Notes: a model not told the origin generated them from the sequence alone. Counted from the first letter of the stretch, positions 27,353-37,560 are shown. The stretch is 64,000 nucleotides of DNA from Lithodes maja (GCA_037953745.1 JBAKBP010006598.1:2501-66500), one strand, 5' to 3'. Made by a program: numbers and translations.

Positions 27353-30025
27353 TCAATAGTTTGCCAGAGTGTGGAAATCATTGAAGCAGGTGCCGGCACA
27401 CAGTCCCACCTGACACTCGAGGCATTGCCAAGTGGTTTTTGTGGGTTTGCTTGGTCGTCGAGTTGTGCGGGTGCACACATAGCACCTCTTCTGCATCCTT
27501 ATTCGGCTGTTAGGACCCTGGAAAGGAAGGGCGACGAGCTGGTGCTTTCTGATGAAGTCGGCACACCCTATTCTGTCCATCATGCCTGGTCCTTGTAGTG
27601 GCCTCCCTGGTGTACCCGCATGTTTTACCAGGAGCTCATGTATCAGCTGCTTTTGGAAGGTCCGCAGGCTCTTGTATTTGATGACTGGACACCTCAAACG
27701 GTAGATGTTGTACGCGTTGAGGACAGACATATCTACTGTATGCAGGACAAACTTCTTGTACCACCTGCAAGATGTTCGCAGGCAGTCTATGAAGCCCATC
27801 TGCATGTCGGACTTGTCGACGAGGCGCATGTTCAGGTTGTAGTCCAGAACAGCAGCTGGTTTCGTGACAGGGTTCTTCGTTTTTCGGTCCACCTTCCCTG
27901 TGGGGACCATCTCTGCTTTGTGGCATGTGGTGAGGAGGTTGACCTTGCGCTGGTCATGCCAGTGGATGGAGAGGATGGGGCCACTCTTCTTATGGAAGAT
28001 GTCCGTCTTCTTAGTTTTGGTTGGGTAGGCTGGCATGCCCTTCCTCTTCCCCTTCACTGTGCCGACAGTTCCGGTCTTGCGGTCATGGAGGTACTTGGCG
28101 AGGATAGGCGACGTGTAATAATTGTCAGTATAGAGGACGTGGTTGTCATGGAAGTACCTCTCCATCATCCTCTTTACCACAGCGCCGCCAAAACCAATGA
28201 GGGGGTCAATCTGGACTTCACCACCCTTGCCGCTGTAGACTATAAAGTCGAGCACATATCCCGTCTTGCAGTCGCAGAGGACGAAGAGCTTGATGCCGAA
28301 GCGGTGTCTCTTTGACGGGATATACTGTCGGAAGTGCAGCCTACCACGGAACAGGACCAGAGACTCGTCGATGCACAGCTTCTGAAATGGAACCAGGTAG
28401 GTGGAAAACCGATGACGTATCATGTCATACAGTTGCCTGATCTTCCAGAGTGTGTCGGGCTCGTGGACATGCATGTTATTAGTCAGGTGGAAATATGAGA
28501 GGATGTCGAAGTACCTATCCCTTGACATGAATTTGCCAAATGCTGGAGTCGTTGTGAGGTCGCCAGTTATCCAGTAGTCGGCCAGAACGTGCTTCTTTAT
28601 GTGTGTCATCAGCATTGTGAGTGCCAAGAACACATATAATTCTGCCACAGTGAGTGCTCTCCATGCCACCATCTTTGCACTTGTCTTCCTGCCAAGAAAG
28701 TTTGAACATATAGCCTGGTGGTGATTTGTCTCTTTGACAAGGTATTCCATGACTTCATTGTCGTAGAAGCCACAGAAAAGTTCACTGGGGGTGGCATTTG
28801 GGCCACAGGGATATGCTGGTGACACCCCAGAACCCTGTTGTACCTCGTCAAAGGCAGGAAAATCTGGCACAAAATCCGCCCCATCTGACCACACAAACAT
28901 TTCAGCAGGTCGAGGACGAGGACGTGGAGTTGCAGCAGGCACACGCCCTGGACGCCCTGGCACACGCCCTTGGCCATGCGGATGCCCAGGCGGACGCCCT
29001 GCACGCCCAAGCCCAGGGGCAGCGGCGTCGGCAGGCCGACCACGTCCACGACCTCGAGGTCCTTTGACTCTTCTTGTCGGGACTCGCTCTTCCTCTTCCT
29101 CTTCGTTTTCCTCTTCCTCAGGCGACGTCAGGTCATCTGGGGCAATGTTGGGGTCGTCAGCATCCTCTTCAGGAGACAACTCTGGTGAAGAATAGACCGG
29201 GCGTCGGCGGCGTGGGGCTGCGGGAGGTTGAGCAATGGGAGCCTCGGCCTCGGGAGTTGGGCTCCTTTTGCGGCTAGCCGGGGACTTTTCCGCAGGAAAT
29301 AATGACCTACGATGCGGGGCCTGTGGTGACACACTGCGGGAGGCCAATGGCGCACTTCCAGAGGCCCTTTGGTCATCTTGAGGGACAGATGAAGCTGAGG
29401 GCTGTGGGTGGCCCTCCCGGCGTCCCGGGTCGAGGCGTCGTGACAAAGGAATGCGGGTGGTTGCTAGGCCTGGGTCGGCGTCACTCTCACTATCTACGCC
29501 TTCCCTCACTTTTTCTGCATCCCTGCGTGCTTTCTTGGCTGCACTTTTCACCAAAGACTTCTTATAGAAGTATTTACCCACTTTCAAGGGCGTACGGGCA
29601 GGCAAAGGGGAAGGTCCTGGCGTAGGGCTAGGGCTAGGCCTACCCGGACCTACGAAACTAGGCGAAGGGGTTGGCTCTAGCACACTTGGTACTTCAATAG
29701 CACCTTCCTCCACCACTTCCACATCAGGATCATCACTACTATCACCCCCCTCAAATAAATCCACATTGTCATCAGCACCAAATCCCACAAAATCGTCAAT
29801 TTCGCTCCCACTTCTACTCTGAATATAGAGGTTTTTGTCCACAGAGCTTTCACCACTGCTCAAATCCTGGTTGAAAAGTGCACGTTGTATTGCACTGTCA
29901 CTTAGCAAACGTTTCACTTTCCTTACTTTCCTTTTCTTCTCGGTTGGCAGAGGTGTAGATGTTGCAAGCGGGGTAGCACTGGGACGCGCGGGAGATTGCA
30001 CAGTATCGGACGCGTCGGAATTCAT
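27353..30025 (-). CDS. piggyBac transposase 1
   Basis: The 890-codon intact ORF would cut and paste the element at TTAA-like sites. The N-terminal 380 residues are Ser/Pro/acidic and Arg-Gly rich, probably disordered. The transposase domain then begins (DFVPDFPAFDEVQQGSG). All four catalytic aspartates of the family are visible: Asp553 in CIDESLVLFRGR, Asp634 in LYTDNYYTS, and Asp737 and Asp740 in VDKSDMQ. The C-terminus has a cysteine-rich zinc-binding domain (CYVC, CLEC, GLCAGTC, H). The protein is longer than the roughly 600 residues of the classical insect enzyme because of its N-terminus. ATG at 30025 is the first in frame. Confidence 0.93.
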   Translation of the reverse strand: MNSDASDTVQSPARPSATPLATSTPLPTEKKRKVRKVKRLLSDSAIQRALFNQDLSSGESSVDKNLYIQSRSGSEIDDFVGFGADDNVDLFEGGDSSDDPDVEVVEEGAIEVPSVLEPTPSPSFVGPGRPSPSPTPGPSPLPARTPLKVGKYFYKKSLVKSAAKKARRDAEKVREGVDSESDADPGLATTRIPLSRRLDPGRREGHPQPSASSVPQDDQRASGSAPLASRSVSPQAPHRRSLFPAEKSPASRKRSPTPEAEAPIAQPPAAPRRRRPVYSSPELSPEEDADDPNIAPDDLTSPEEEENEEEEEERVPTRRVKGPRGRGRGRPADAAAPGLGRAGRPPGHPHGQGRVPGRPGRVPAATPRPRPRPAEMFVWSDGADFVPDFPAFDEVQQGSGVSPAYPCGPNATPSELFCGFYDNEVMEYLVKETNHHQAICSNFLGRKTSAKMVAWRALTVAELYVFLALTMLMTHIKKHVLADYWITGDLTTTPAFGKFMSRDRYFDILSYFHLTNNMHVHEPDTLWKIRQLYDMIRHRFSTYLVPFQKLCIDESLVLFRGRLHFRQYIPSKRHRFGIKLFVLCDCKTGYVLDFIVYSGKGGEVQIDPLIGFGGAVVKRMMERYFHDNHVLYTDNYYTSPILAKYLHDRKTGTVGTVKGKRKGMPAYPTKTKKTDIFHKKSGPILSIHWHDQRKVNLLTTCHKAEMVPTGKVDRKTKNPVTKPAAVLDYNLNMRLVDKSDMQMGFIDCLRTSCRWYKKFVLHTVDMSVLNAYNIYRLRCPVIKYKSLRTFQKQLIHELLVKHAGTPGRPLQGPGMMDRIGCADFIRKHQLVALPFQGPNSRIRMQKRCYVCTRTTRRPSKPTKTTWQCLECQVGLCAGTCFNDFHTLANY

Positions 30026-30707
30026 TTTTTTGCTGTAGCTCTCAATGGCGGCAACGTAGGAACTGATAAGAGTGGTAGTTGAGGCTTGGTGGCGCTACGA
30101 TCGCCCACGCAAAGTAAAATTTGCCCCCGCGAATTTTAAAGCACGCTTTCAAGCAAATGCCTTACAAAAGGCATACCGGGTTGCGGCCCTTCAGCCGCGC
30201 TGTCCTTACCTAAGGCAGCCCGGGTAGGAAGGGTTAGAGAGCGGCGCTCGACTTAAGTCGTGCACCAATTTGCAGCAAGTTGTTGTTGTTCCCCAAGCTG
30301 CCTGGCCGAACAGCAAGGCCCCGAGCAATTCCAAGGCCATAACCGAGTGCCCCCACAGAACCCTCCCTGCCGACCACAATAAAGCCTGGGTGACCGAAGC
30401 CACTCCATGGCGGGGAGCTAAGGAGGGTGCGGAAACGCCAGGGAAACCAAAGCCCCACCCAGGGCCCTGTGCCCCTCAGCAATTATGAAGAGAAAGTTGA
30501 GGGGCAAGGGAAAAATGTGACGCTTTGGCTTCCAATCTTAATAATAATAATAATAATAAGCATGTTACTTATTTCTCATAAGCGCCAATTTTTCCGAAGA
30601 ATTCACTAGCGCTCGAAAAGAGAAAGAAAAAAGAACAAAAATCAATGCATCAAAAGAAGGCTTATATACAACACACATTTAACAATCACTAGCAGTGGCA
30701 AAATAGC

Positions 30708-33611
30708 CTAAACTCTATAGCCATCTGTCATGACACCTCTCTCAAGATCATAGCTTCTCTCAAAGAGAAAAGTCTTAAGTTGTCTCTTGAAGCATTCAAC
30801 AGAACTCAGTTGTCTCATGGACAGCGGCAACCTGTTATACAACCTCGGAGACATGTAGGAGAATGACCTCTCAAAGAAAGAAGACTGCTGGAAAGCCCTT
30901 GGTTCATCAAGACGAAAAGGCTCATTGTCATGACGCACAACTACACCATGGTGTGCCGGTGGGCGCCTGAGCAGCTCCGCAAGGTACCTAGGCTCACCAA
31001 ATTTGAGAACCTTAAAAGTCACCAAACACAACTTAAATTCTATTCTTGCTCTTACTGGCAGCCAGTGCAGTTCTATGTGAAGAGATGTAGTAGGAGTTCT
31101 AGGTGGAACACCAAAAATTAGTCTTGCGGCCCTGTTAAGAACAGACTGAACTTTCTTCAAAATATAATTTGGAAGACCCACCAACAGGGCATTGCAATAA
31201 TCAACACGAGAGAAGACCAATGAGTGAACCAACGTCAGGAGGCAACGTCTGGTTATAAACGGCTTCACCAAATAGAGATTTCTGATGTGCAAGTAACAAC
31301 TTTTAACTATCTGGTTTACATGCTCTTTGAAATCTAATCGGGAGTTCACATATACACCCAGATTTCGAACAGAGTTGGCCGGTCGCAGCTGAGATCCACC
31401 CACATTGATGGAGAGGGCACCTACTATATCATCAGCTCTTCTATTTCCTCGGATGATGAGAATATCAGTTTTACCATCATTTAGTTTAAGTTTTCTCGCT
31501 CTCATCCACTTCTTGATATCAGACATCAACAATTCCATCTTACTCCGTATATCAACTATATTTGTGATTCTCACATAAATCTGGGTGTCATCTGCATAAA
31601 AGTGAAAGGTGACATTATGTGCACGAAGCAGAAGAGACAAACTGCTAATATAAATTATAAATAGGATAGGACCTAAAACTGATCCCTGCGGAACACCATA
31701 CTGCAGGGGTGTCGAGTCCGACACCACTTGATTTACCATCACACTCTGGGATCTACCTGACAAGTACGACCCAAGAAGCAAGAGAGCGGAGTCACGCACA
31801 CCACAATCATAAAGATCGCTCAATAACAACTCGTGATCCACTGTGTCAAAAGCCGCAGAGAGATCAAGCAAGACCAATAGTGAGGCCACACCATTGCAAA
31901 TGTTCTCAACTAGATCATTATGTACTCTAATCAATGCTGTTTCAGTTGAATGATGCTGTCGGTAAGCAGACTGAAAAATTGGGATAGTTTCATTCTGCTG
32001 AAGTAGTGGTTGTAATTGGTCAAGTATTGCACGCTCTAATATCTTTGATATGAAGGACAGGTTGGAGACAGGACGATAGTTCAACATGTTCTCAACATCA
32101 AGTCCAGGCTTCTTTAGAGTAGGTCGGAGTAGTGCATGCTTTTCAGAATGTGGGAAGCTACCTTCAGAGAAGCACTTATTAATTATTTTGGAAATAAACT
32201 CAACTGTGTGATCATAGACTCTTGGTAGCTTGGAAACATTTATGGGATCCAACGGGCAAAATGTTTTATTGAGGTTTCTTATGTAGGACGAGATCATGAC
32301 CACCTCTACTGAGTGAAAGGATGAGAGGACATTATTAGGAATGTGTCGGGGTTGGAGTACAACTGAAAGTTCTTCACCAACAGAAGCATCATCCAGTTCC
32401 TGTCTTATGCGAGTTATCTTGCCAGCAAAAAATGCCACAAAGTTGGCAGCCAACTCGGCATCGGGTACAGAAGGTCTTAAGCTGACTCTTGTTTTTCCAA
32501 GTAAACTGTTTACAATTGAAGCCAACCTCCTCTGGTCGTTACCACACGAGTCAACTTTTCCCTGATAATACACTTTCTTTTCATCTTTGATTTTGTGGAC
32601 CACAGCTCTTCTGGCTGACAGATATTGCAACCATGTAGAGTCTGTTTTATTTTTCCGCCATTCACGTTCAGCTCTTCTACGCGCTCTTCTAAGAAATTTA
32701 ACTCGAGTGCTATACCAGGGCGAATCATCTCGTACTATGATTTTCTTCTCTACTTCTGGACAGTGATGATCGAACACTAATTTAAGTGCATTTCCATGTA
32801 CCTCCACCAGCTCATCTGAAGTAAGGTTGGAAGTATCAATACTTCCCAAGTACTGTTTTACTTCACTGCTAGCCAAATTTAGGTCTGCATTTTTATAATT
32901 TCTAAATCTGATTACTTTTTCATGTGTGAGTGGCTTAGGGAAATCAAAGCTGAAAGTAATCAAAGCATGATCAGAGGTATTAGGGTCAGCATTCTCAACA
33001 TCAACATCCAGAACACCACCACAACCCACAGGAGAGAAAACCAAGTCAAGGGTGTGTCCTAAGATATGAGTTGGGTGGGACACATAGTTTACAAAATTGT
33101 TCTGATCAGTCAACTCAAGGAACTCAGGAGAGAATGGCTTCAGATGAGGGCTGTCAACCCAGTAATTAAAATCTCCACATATCAAAAGTCTTCCGGTTTT
33201 AGCAGAAAATTCCTCGAGAAACTGCCCAAACTCTTCCATAAAACCCCTATCTGTGCCACGATGGCCAGGCCTATAGACAACTGCCATTCTTAGAATTTGT
33301 TGATGGAGTTTTATTTCCACTTCCAACAGTTCATAATAAAGAGGGGCTGGGTTATGGCTTATTTGCAAGATATTCACCAGAGATGTGGAGTAGACAACTG
33401 CCACTCCACCACCCGGATGATCTCCCCTAGGCCTAGGAACATTTATTATGGAATGGGTTTTAGGCAATGCCGCCTGGATAATATTCAGATCTGACTCGAA
33501 CAACCAGGTCTCAGTGAGACATAATACATCAAGGTTACGTTCATCCAAGATCTCGCAAATATGATCCATTTTGTTACGCAAGGAACGAACATTCAACAGA
33601 CCCAGTTTCAA
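30708..33611 (-). CDS. LINE ORF2: endonuclease-reverse transcriptase
   Basis: 967 codons without a stop. The endonuclease shows GLLNVRSLRNKM, CLTETWL (catalytic Glu), ICGDFNYWVDS and TSDHALITFSF. RT follows: LNYRPVSNLSFISKILE, FQSAYRQHHSTETAL, LLDLSAAFDTVDH (motif A), YGVPQGSVLGPILF (motif B) and FHFYADDTQIYV (motif C, YADD at 672-675). The C-terminal VQSVLNRAARLIFG and ELHWLPVRARIEFKLC blocks are typical of CR1/L2-related LINEs, which is why I place it there rather than in RTE. It starts 20 bp after the ORF1 stop. Confidence 0.92.
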   Translation of the reverse strand: MKLGLLNVRSLRNKMDHICEILDERNLDVLCLTETWLFESDLNIIQAALPKTHSIINVPRPRGDHPGGGVAVVYSTSLVNILQISHNPAPLYYELLEVEIKLHQQILRMAVVYRPGHRGTDRGFMEEFGQFLEEFSAKTGRLLICGDFNYWVDSPHLKPFSPEFLELTDQNNFVNYVSHPTHILGHTLDLVFSPVGCGGVLDVDVENADPNTSDHALITFSFDFPKPLTHEKVIRFRNYKNADLNLASSEVKQYLGSIDTSNLTSDELVEVHGNALKLVFDHHCPEVEKKIIVRDDSPWYSTRVKFLRRARRRAEREWRKNKTDSTWLQYLSARRAVVHKIKDEKKVYYQGKVDSCGNDQRRLASIVNSLLGKTRVSLRPSVPDAELAANFVAFFAGKITRIRQELDDASVGEELSVVLQPRHIPNNVLSSFHSVEVVMISSYIRNLNKTFCPLDPINVSKLPRVYDHTVEFISKIINKCFSEGSFPHSEKHALLRPTLKKPGLDVENMLNYRPVSNLSFISKILERAILDQLQPLLQQNETIPIFQSAYRQHHSTETALIRVHNDLVENICNGVASLLVLLDLSAAFDTVDHELLLSDLYDCGVRDSALLLLGSYLSGRSQSVMVNQVVSDSTPLQYGVPQGSVLGPILFIIYISSLSLLLRAHNVTFHFYADDTQIYVRITNIVDIRSKMELLMSDIKKWMRARKLKLNDGKTDILIIRGNRRADDIVGALSINVGGSQLRPANSVRNLGVYVNSRLDFKEHVNQIVKSCYLHIRNLYLVKPFITRRCLLTLVHSLVFSRVDYCNALLVGLPNYILKKVQSVLNRAARLIFGVPPRTPTTSLHIELHWLPVRARIEFKLCLVTFKVLKFGEPRYLAELLRRPPAHHGVVVRHDNEPFRLDEPRAFQQSSFFERSFSYMSPRLYNRLPLSMRQLSSVECFKRQLKTFLFERSYDLERGVMTDGYRV

Positions 33612-33631
33612 CCGGCTCCCATGTGCATTTT

Positions 33632-34051
33632 TCAGTTTTTTGATCCTACAAAATTGGTGTTCTCAATAACTTTATTTCTCTGAGCTGTCATTAAAGGACA
33701 ATTTCTACTTGAGGCGAAATGATTTGGCGGCTCCGTAACTGATGTGGAGCTCATACAATTTATACATTTGGGGGAAGTCTTGTTGGTGCAGTCTTTTGAG
33801 TTATGAGTACCGGCACAGAAGTTGCATTTTGGATCCTCATTTTTCCGAAAACACCTGTCACTGGTATGACCAAAGCCCTGGCAATGGTAACATTGTGTTA
33901 CCCAGAAGCGATCGTATGCACGACATCTCACAAGTCCAACATACACAGAATTGCCATCATCCACAATGGAAGAGCGTATTTCAGGTGACATTTTTACTAC
34001 CGCAGTCTTAGTGTGTGCATCACTCTTTTGCTTAGTGAATAGCAAATTCAT
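33632..34051 (-). CDS. LINE ORF1: zinc-knuckle RNA-binding protein
   Basis: A 139-codon frame encoding a nucleic-acid-binding protein. Two CCHC knuckles are clear: CYHCQGFGHTSDRC and CNFCAGTHNSKDC. A third, CINCMS, is partial. The preceding region (VYVGLVRCRAYDRFWVTQCYHC) is usual for gag-like ORF1 proteins. The frame continues upstream of the ATG as DAEDNEIIPSILNKNP, then shifts by one base near 34138, so the real protein probably began further 5' and this copy may carry a frameshift. Confidence 0.8.
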   Translation of the reverse strand: MNLLFTKQKSDAHTKTAVVKMSPEIRSSIVDDGNSVYVGLVRCRAYDRFWVTQCYHCQGFGHTSDRCFRKNEDPKCNFCAGTHNSKDCTNKTSPKCINCMSSTSVTEPPNHFASSRNCPLMTAQRNKVIENTNFVGSKN

Positions 34052-35068
34052 AGCTAAGCCATCGTCGACCAGGGACTTTATTCTTGGGTTCTTGTTGAGG
34101 ATGCTGGGAATGATCTCATTATCCTCAGCGTCATTAGCAATGCCTTACCAGAGTCATTTTTGGCAATCTTGTTAGATTGGGAGGTCAATCCACGGAAGAG
34201 ACGCCGTCACTTGAGATCTAGAAAATATATAAGTTAAAGGAACAGTCAGAGTAAGCTATGGGTATGACAGAGATTGCTCAGTTCTCACTCTGATAGACCA
34301 GCCCATCACCACATGACTAGAACCCAATCCTCTCAGCATCAGCTAGGAAAGGCCCTAGAAAGCCGCCTTTGGCGGGGGGATAGCTCCCCTATTTCAACCC
34401 CTTTCCGGGTTGGGCACCCGCCAGCAAGTTAGGAGCATTATTAAGGCTTTTAAAGGGTTAAAATTGAGTGCAAATGGCCGGGAGCGCAGCAGGCCACACG
34501 TCCGACACCCAGGGCTTACCGCCACCCACTGACTCACGCTCCCTCTGTAACTCTGTTCTCGAGAGGCCGGCAGTGCTACCAGTAGTGAGCGTAGTGGGAA
34601 AAAATATGCCGCTATACGCTAAACTCCCATGTTGGTGGCACCACTGCATGAGAACCACGAGTGCTACGTAGCTCGTTCTGGTCTCATTTTGAAGCTTTTA
34701 GCGCCTAGTTTTTTGTTTTTGCTGAATAAATTTCTTTTCATGCAGATACTTGATTGATCATTCAGGAGGGCCTGAATATGCCCAAAATAGCCCAAAACAC
34801 CCCGCTAGACAAGGGTTAAGCCCCTGGTAAATGTTTACCCATGTTCCCGTTAAAATATCCTCAAGTAACTGAAGAACTGGTCAGGGGACTGGTTAGAACT
34901 TGTAGGATGTTTAATTGAAGTGCGGAAATCAGTATTTACTGAGATATAAAAGTCTTAAAATGCGCTATGTTTTACGGGAGGATTTGTATGCCGCCACATA
35001 CCTTACCCCCTGCACATGCCCAGCCCCGCCCACTGCCCAAAATGTACAAATATTATATTAGATTAGAT

Positions 35069-35125
35069 TAACCTAACCTAACCTAACCTAACCCAACCCA
35101 ACCTAACCCAACCTAACCCAACCCT
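35069..35125. repeat. interstitial CCTAA (TTAGG) telomere-type repeat
   Basis: About eleven units of CCTAA/CCCAA. TTAGG is the usual arthropod telomere repeat. It lies directly upstream of a 5'-truncated reverse transcriptase fragment. A shorter GTTAGGTTAGG tract occurs near 25226-25245. Confidence 0.85.
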
Positions 35126-35131
35126 AATAAT

Positions 35132-35422
35132 CACAAAGTTGATGATTTTAATTTTAACGTAATAAACTTTCCTTTCCCTAGTAGTAATATCGATAGTAAA
35201 ATAACTTATAATTGTTTTTATTCCCAATTAATAAGATTTTGTAAAATCTGCACTAAAGTAGATGACTTTTGGGCTAGAGCTAGGTTACTATACAGACTCT
35301 TAGTGGACAGAGGTTTTGAGGCAAGTAAATTGTTCCATAAATTTAATCTTTTTAGGGTCAATTATTGTGACTGTATTCTAAAATTTGACATCAATAATTT
35401 TAATCAAGCATTTTTAACTTGA
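35132..35422 (+). pseudogene. reverse transcriptase C-terminal remnant (Penelope-like?), copy A
   Basis: There is no start codon, but the frame is open for 95 codons from HKVDDFNFNVINFPFPSSN through YSQLIRFCKICTKVDDF and FEASKLFHKFNLFRVNY to a TGA. The YSQLIRF...C....F motif with a following helical tail is seen at the C-terminus of YIDD-type reverse transcriptases in several animals. I lean to a Penelope-like or related family but cannot fix it. The second copy (54855-58400) carries the upstream catalytic part. The 3' untranslated similarity between the copies continues to about 35582. Confidence 0.6.
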
Positions 35423-36312
35423 AGTTTCTTGTATAACCTCTGCTTACTTTTTGTCTGTATTTATTGTTTATCTTTTTCTTTTTCTATTATTAATATTAAT
35501 ATTGATGATTTTTTAAATTGATTGTTCTTGTTAAAAGAGTACTCTTTGTTTAAATCTGTTGTTACTTCATATTTTGCAATTATTTGTCTTTATATTATAT
35601 GTATTCATTGTCGATAGTATCAATTGCTTACTTTTGCGATTTCCTTAATTTATTTGTGCTATAAATGTAGGTTATTTGTAGGGTAGTTATTGATAGGGGT
35701 CACTTGAGGCATGCTATGCTTACAGGTACCTACCCGATAGCACTATCGTTAGTGAGTGCTGTACTGTATTTTATATATTATTTTGTAATAGTATAGATAT
35801 CTTATCAATATTTGTATTTTGTACTATTGTTAATGTCTTGTCATGTTGCAAATTTGATTTTAAATAATATTTTGACATTTAACATGTAGTTTCTTTATTC
35901 ATGCAGAGTTTAGTAAAATTTGCCAGAACGTCCCGGACTTCCCAAACTTGACTACTTCCTTTAACGTGACGATAGTGCGTTGTTATATGTGCGATTGGTT
36001 TGCTTGGGAAACAGATTAACTTGCTCGTGTAGTGATGTGCAGCCTGTGTGGTGGATTGTGTTCTTTTATTTAATAATTTTCATTTTAGTAAGTGTTGTTT
36101 CCACATAGCGATTTTGATAATTTAATTTGACTTTATATTGTCCTTGTCCCAATTTTGGTTTGTTTGGTTTGCAGGTTTTGCATTTTAATTAATAATATAA
36201 TATAATATAACATAACATAACATAACATAATATAACATAACATTACATTACATTTTTGCCTGAACTAGTCATTGTTTACCTGGGAAAGAGAGGGCAGGGA
36301 CCCTGGGTGACC
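35423..36312. other. no gene seen; AT-rich
   Basis: The first 160 bp are the 3' untranslated part of the RT remnant. The rest is AT-rich, with a TAATA/TAACA-type simple repeat at 36188-36252. No ORF. Confidence 0.5.
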
Positions 36313-36739
36313 CATAGCGCATTTTAAGACTGTTATTTCTCAGTAAATACTGATTTCCGCACTTCAATTAAACATCCTACAAGTTCTAACCAGTCCCCTG
36401 AACAGTTTTTAAAAGGTTACTTGAGGATATTTTAACGGGACCATAGGTAAACATTTATCAAGCCCCTTACTGTTAAAATATATGCTGATTTCAATAAGTC
36501 ATGGGGCCCTCGGGGGTGAGGGGGCAAAGCCCCCCTGAACCCATCCTGTATTCAAAGGCAAAACAAAATGGTATATTTACTCTGAAAATGACTTACATCT
36601 GACTTTTAATGATCTGAGTGTTTTAAGATCGTTGGATAATGGGAGAAAAAACATTTTCCGGGGATTGTAACTAATTTTGATAAATCTACAGTTATACTAC
36701 CCCTATTTTGTCGCTATTCTGTTGGTACTAATAGGTTAA

Positions 36740-37269
36740 GGGCGAGTGCCCAACCCCGATAGGGGTTGAAATAGGGGAGCTATCCCCCCGCCAAAGGTGG
36801 CTTTCTAGGGCCTTTCCTAGCTGTTGCTGAGAGGATTGGGTTCTAGTCATGTGGTGATGGGCTGGTCTATCAGAGTGAGAACTGAGTGATCTTTGCCATA
36901 CCCATAGCTTACTCTGACTGTGCCTTTTACTTGTATATTTTCTAGATCTCAAGTGACGGCGTCTCTTCCGTGGATTGACCTCCCAATCTACCAAGATTGG
37001 AAGCCAAAGTGTCACATTTTTCCTTTGCCCCTCAACTTTCTCTTCATAATTGCTGAGGGGCACAGGGCCCTGGGTGGGGCTTTGGCTTTCCGGGTGTTTC
37101 CTCACCCTCCTCAGCTCCCCGCCATGGAGTGGCTTCGGTCACCCAGGCTTTATTGTGGTCGGCAGGGAGGGTTCTGTGTGGGGCGCTCGGTTATGGCCTT
37201 GGCCTTGCTCGGGGCCTTGGGGCTGTTCGGCCAGGCAGCTTGGGGAACAGCAACAACAACAACAACTAT
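36740..37269 (+). mobile_element. non-autonomous LINE deletion derivative, copy 2
   Basis: Same structure as 24230-24755: 5' LINE part, join at AAGATTGG, 3' LINE part, (AAC)n tail. It is flanked by a 10-bp target duplication, AATAGGTTAA (36730-36739 and 37270-37279). The two derivatives share the deletion join, so they come from one founder. Frames of 119-125 codons across it are not real genes. Confidence 0.87.
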
Positions 37270-37382
37270 AATAGGTTAATATTATTAGTAGTAGACTTAG
37301 TAGCCTATGGTTTGATGATGCGTGGAAATGTATATTTGACTTTGAAATAGATACATTGAAGTACCGGTATTACAAACCTTCG

Positions 37383-37560
37383 GCAAAGTGAGGTTTGTTT
37401 ACCGACTTGAGATGGTTGTCCAAGGCTTTCTTGAATACTTCCGTTGGCACGTCCATCAGGTTTCTCACGTCTCTGGCATTTTGTTGAAGAGGCTCGGTCC
37501 CCTGTTTGTCAACCAGGAGTCCCTCAGTGTGCCCAGAGCTCCCCTACGCTTTTGGGGTGA
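37383..37560 (-). pseudogene. LINE ORF2 C-terminal fragment
   Basis: The minus strand reads LLVDKQGTEPLQQNARDVRNLMDVPTEVFKKALDNHLKSV across a few damaged positions. This is the end-of-ORF block common in CR1-group LINEs (compare WNGLP...FK..LD in the 8448-11243 protein). It has an in-frame TAG, so it is a relic. Confidence 0.5.

Larger units (their letters stand above)
26350..30233 (-). mobile_element. autonomous piggyBac transposon 1
   Basis: A 3884-bp element with inverted ends (CCCTTCCTACCCGGGC at both), about 29 of 32 bases matching, flanked on both sides by TTAG (26346-26349, 30234-30237) instead of the canonical TTAA. One transposase gene lies on the minus strand. 3' of it are about 3.3 copies of a 175-bp tandem repeat. 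The region 26490-26560 (GTAGAATGGCGTTGAGTAGAG) resembles the subterminal core of the MITEs. Confidence 0.9.
30282..34422 (-). mobile_element. full-length LINE (CR1/L2 group)
   Basis: A 4141-bp non-LTR retrotransposon, minus strand. An 8-bp target duplication AGCAAGTT lies at 30274-30281 and 34423-34430; the undisturbed site is present in the related MITE at 8231-8258. It has a 5' untranslated region (34422-34150), ORF1 with zinc knuckles, ORF2 with endonuclease and RT, a 3' untranslated region and an (AAC)n tail. Two internally deleted derivatives lie at 24230-24755 and 36740-37269. ORF2 is intact, so the copy looks recent. Confidence 0.9.
26343..34815. mobile_element. TTAA-flanked MITE split by two nested elements
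   Basis: TTAA lies at 26339-26342 and 34816-34819. The left end (TCCTTA.AGAGCGGCG, after skipping the inserted piggyBac) pairs with the complement of the right end, CCCTTGTCTAGCGGGG. The pieces are 26343-26349, 30238-30281 and 34431-34815, in total roughly 435 bp. A piggyBac entered at the terminal TTAG and a LINE entered at AGCAAGTT. The partial copy at 7975-8285 shows the unoccupied LINE site. Confidence 0.7.
34821..36478. repeat. inverted-repeat unit with about 150-bp arms
   Basis: 34821-34974 and 36313-36478 are reverse complements with small differences. They share TAAATGTTTACC, CCCGTTAAAATATCCTCAAG, CAGGGGACTGGTTAGAAC and CAGTATTTACTGAGA. They bracket 1.3 kb holding CCTAA repeats and a reverse transcriptase remnant. 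The left arm starts directly after the TTAA at 34816-34819. It could be a fold-back transposon or an inverted duplication. Confidence 0.75.
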
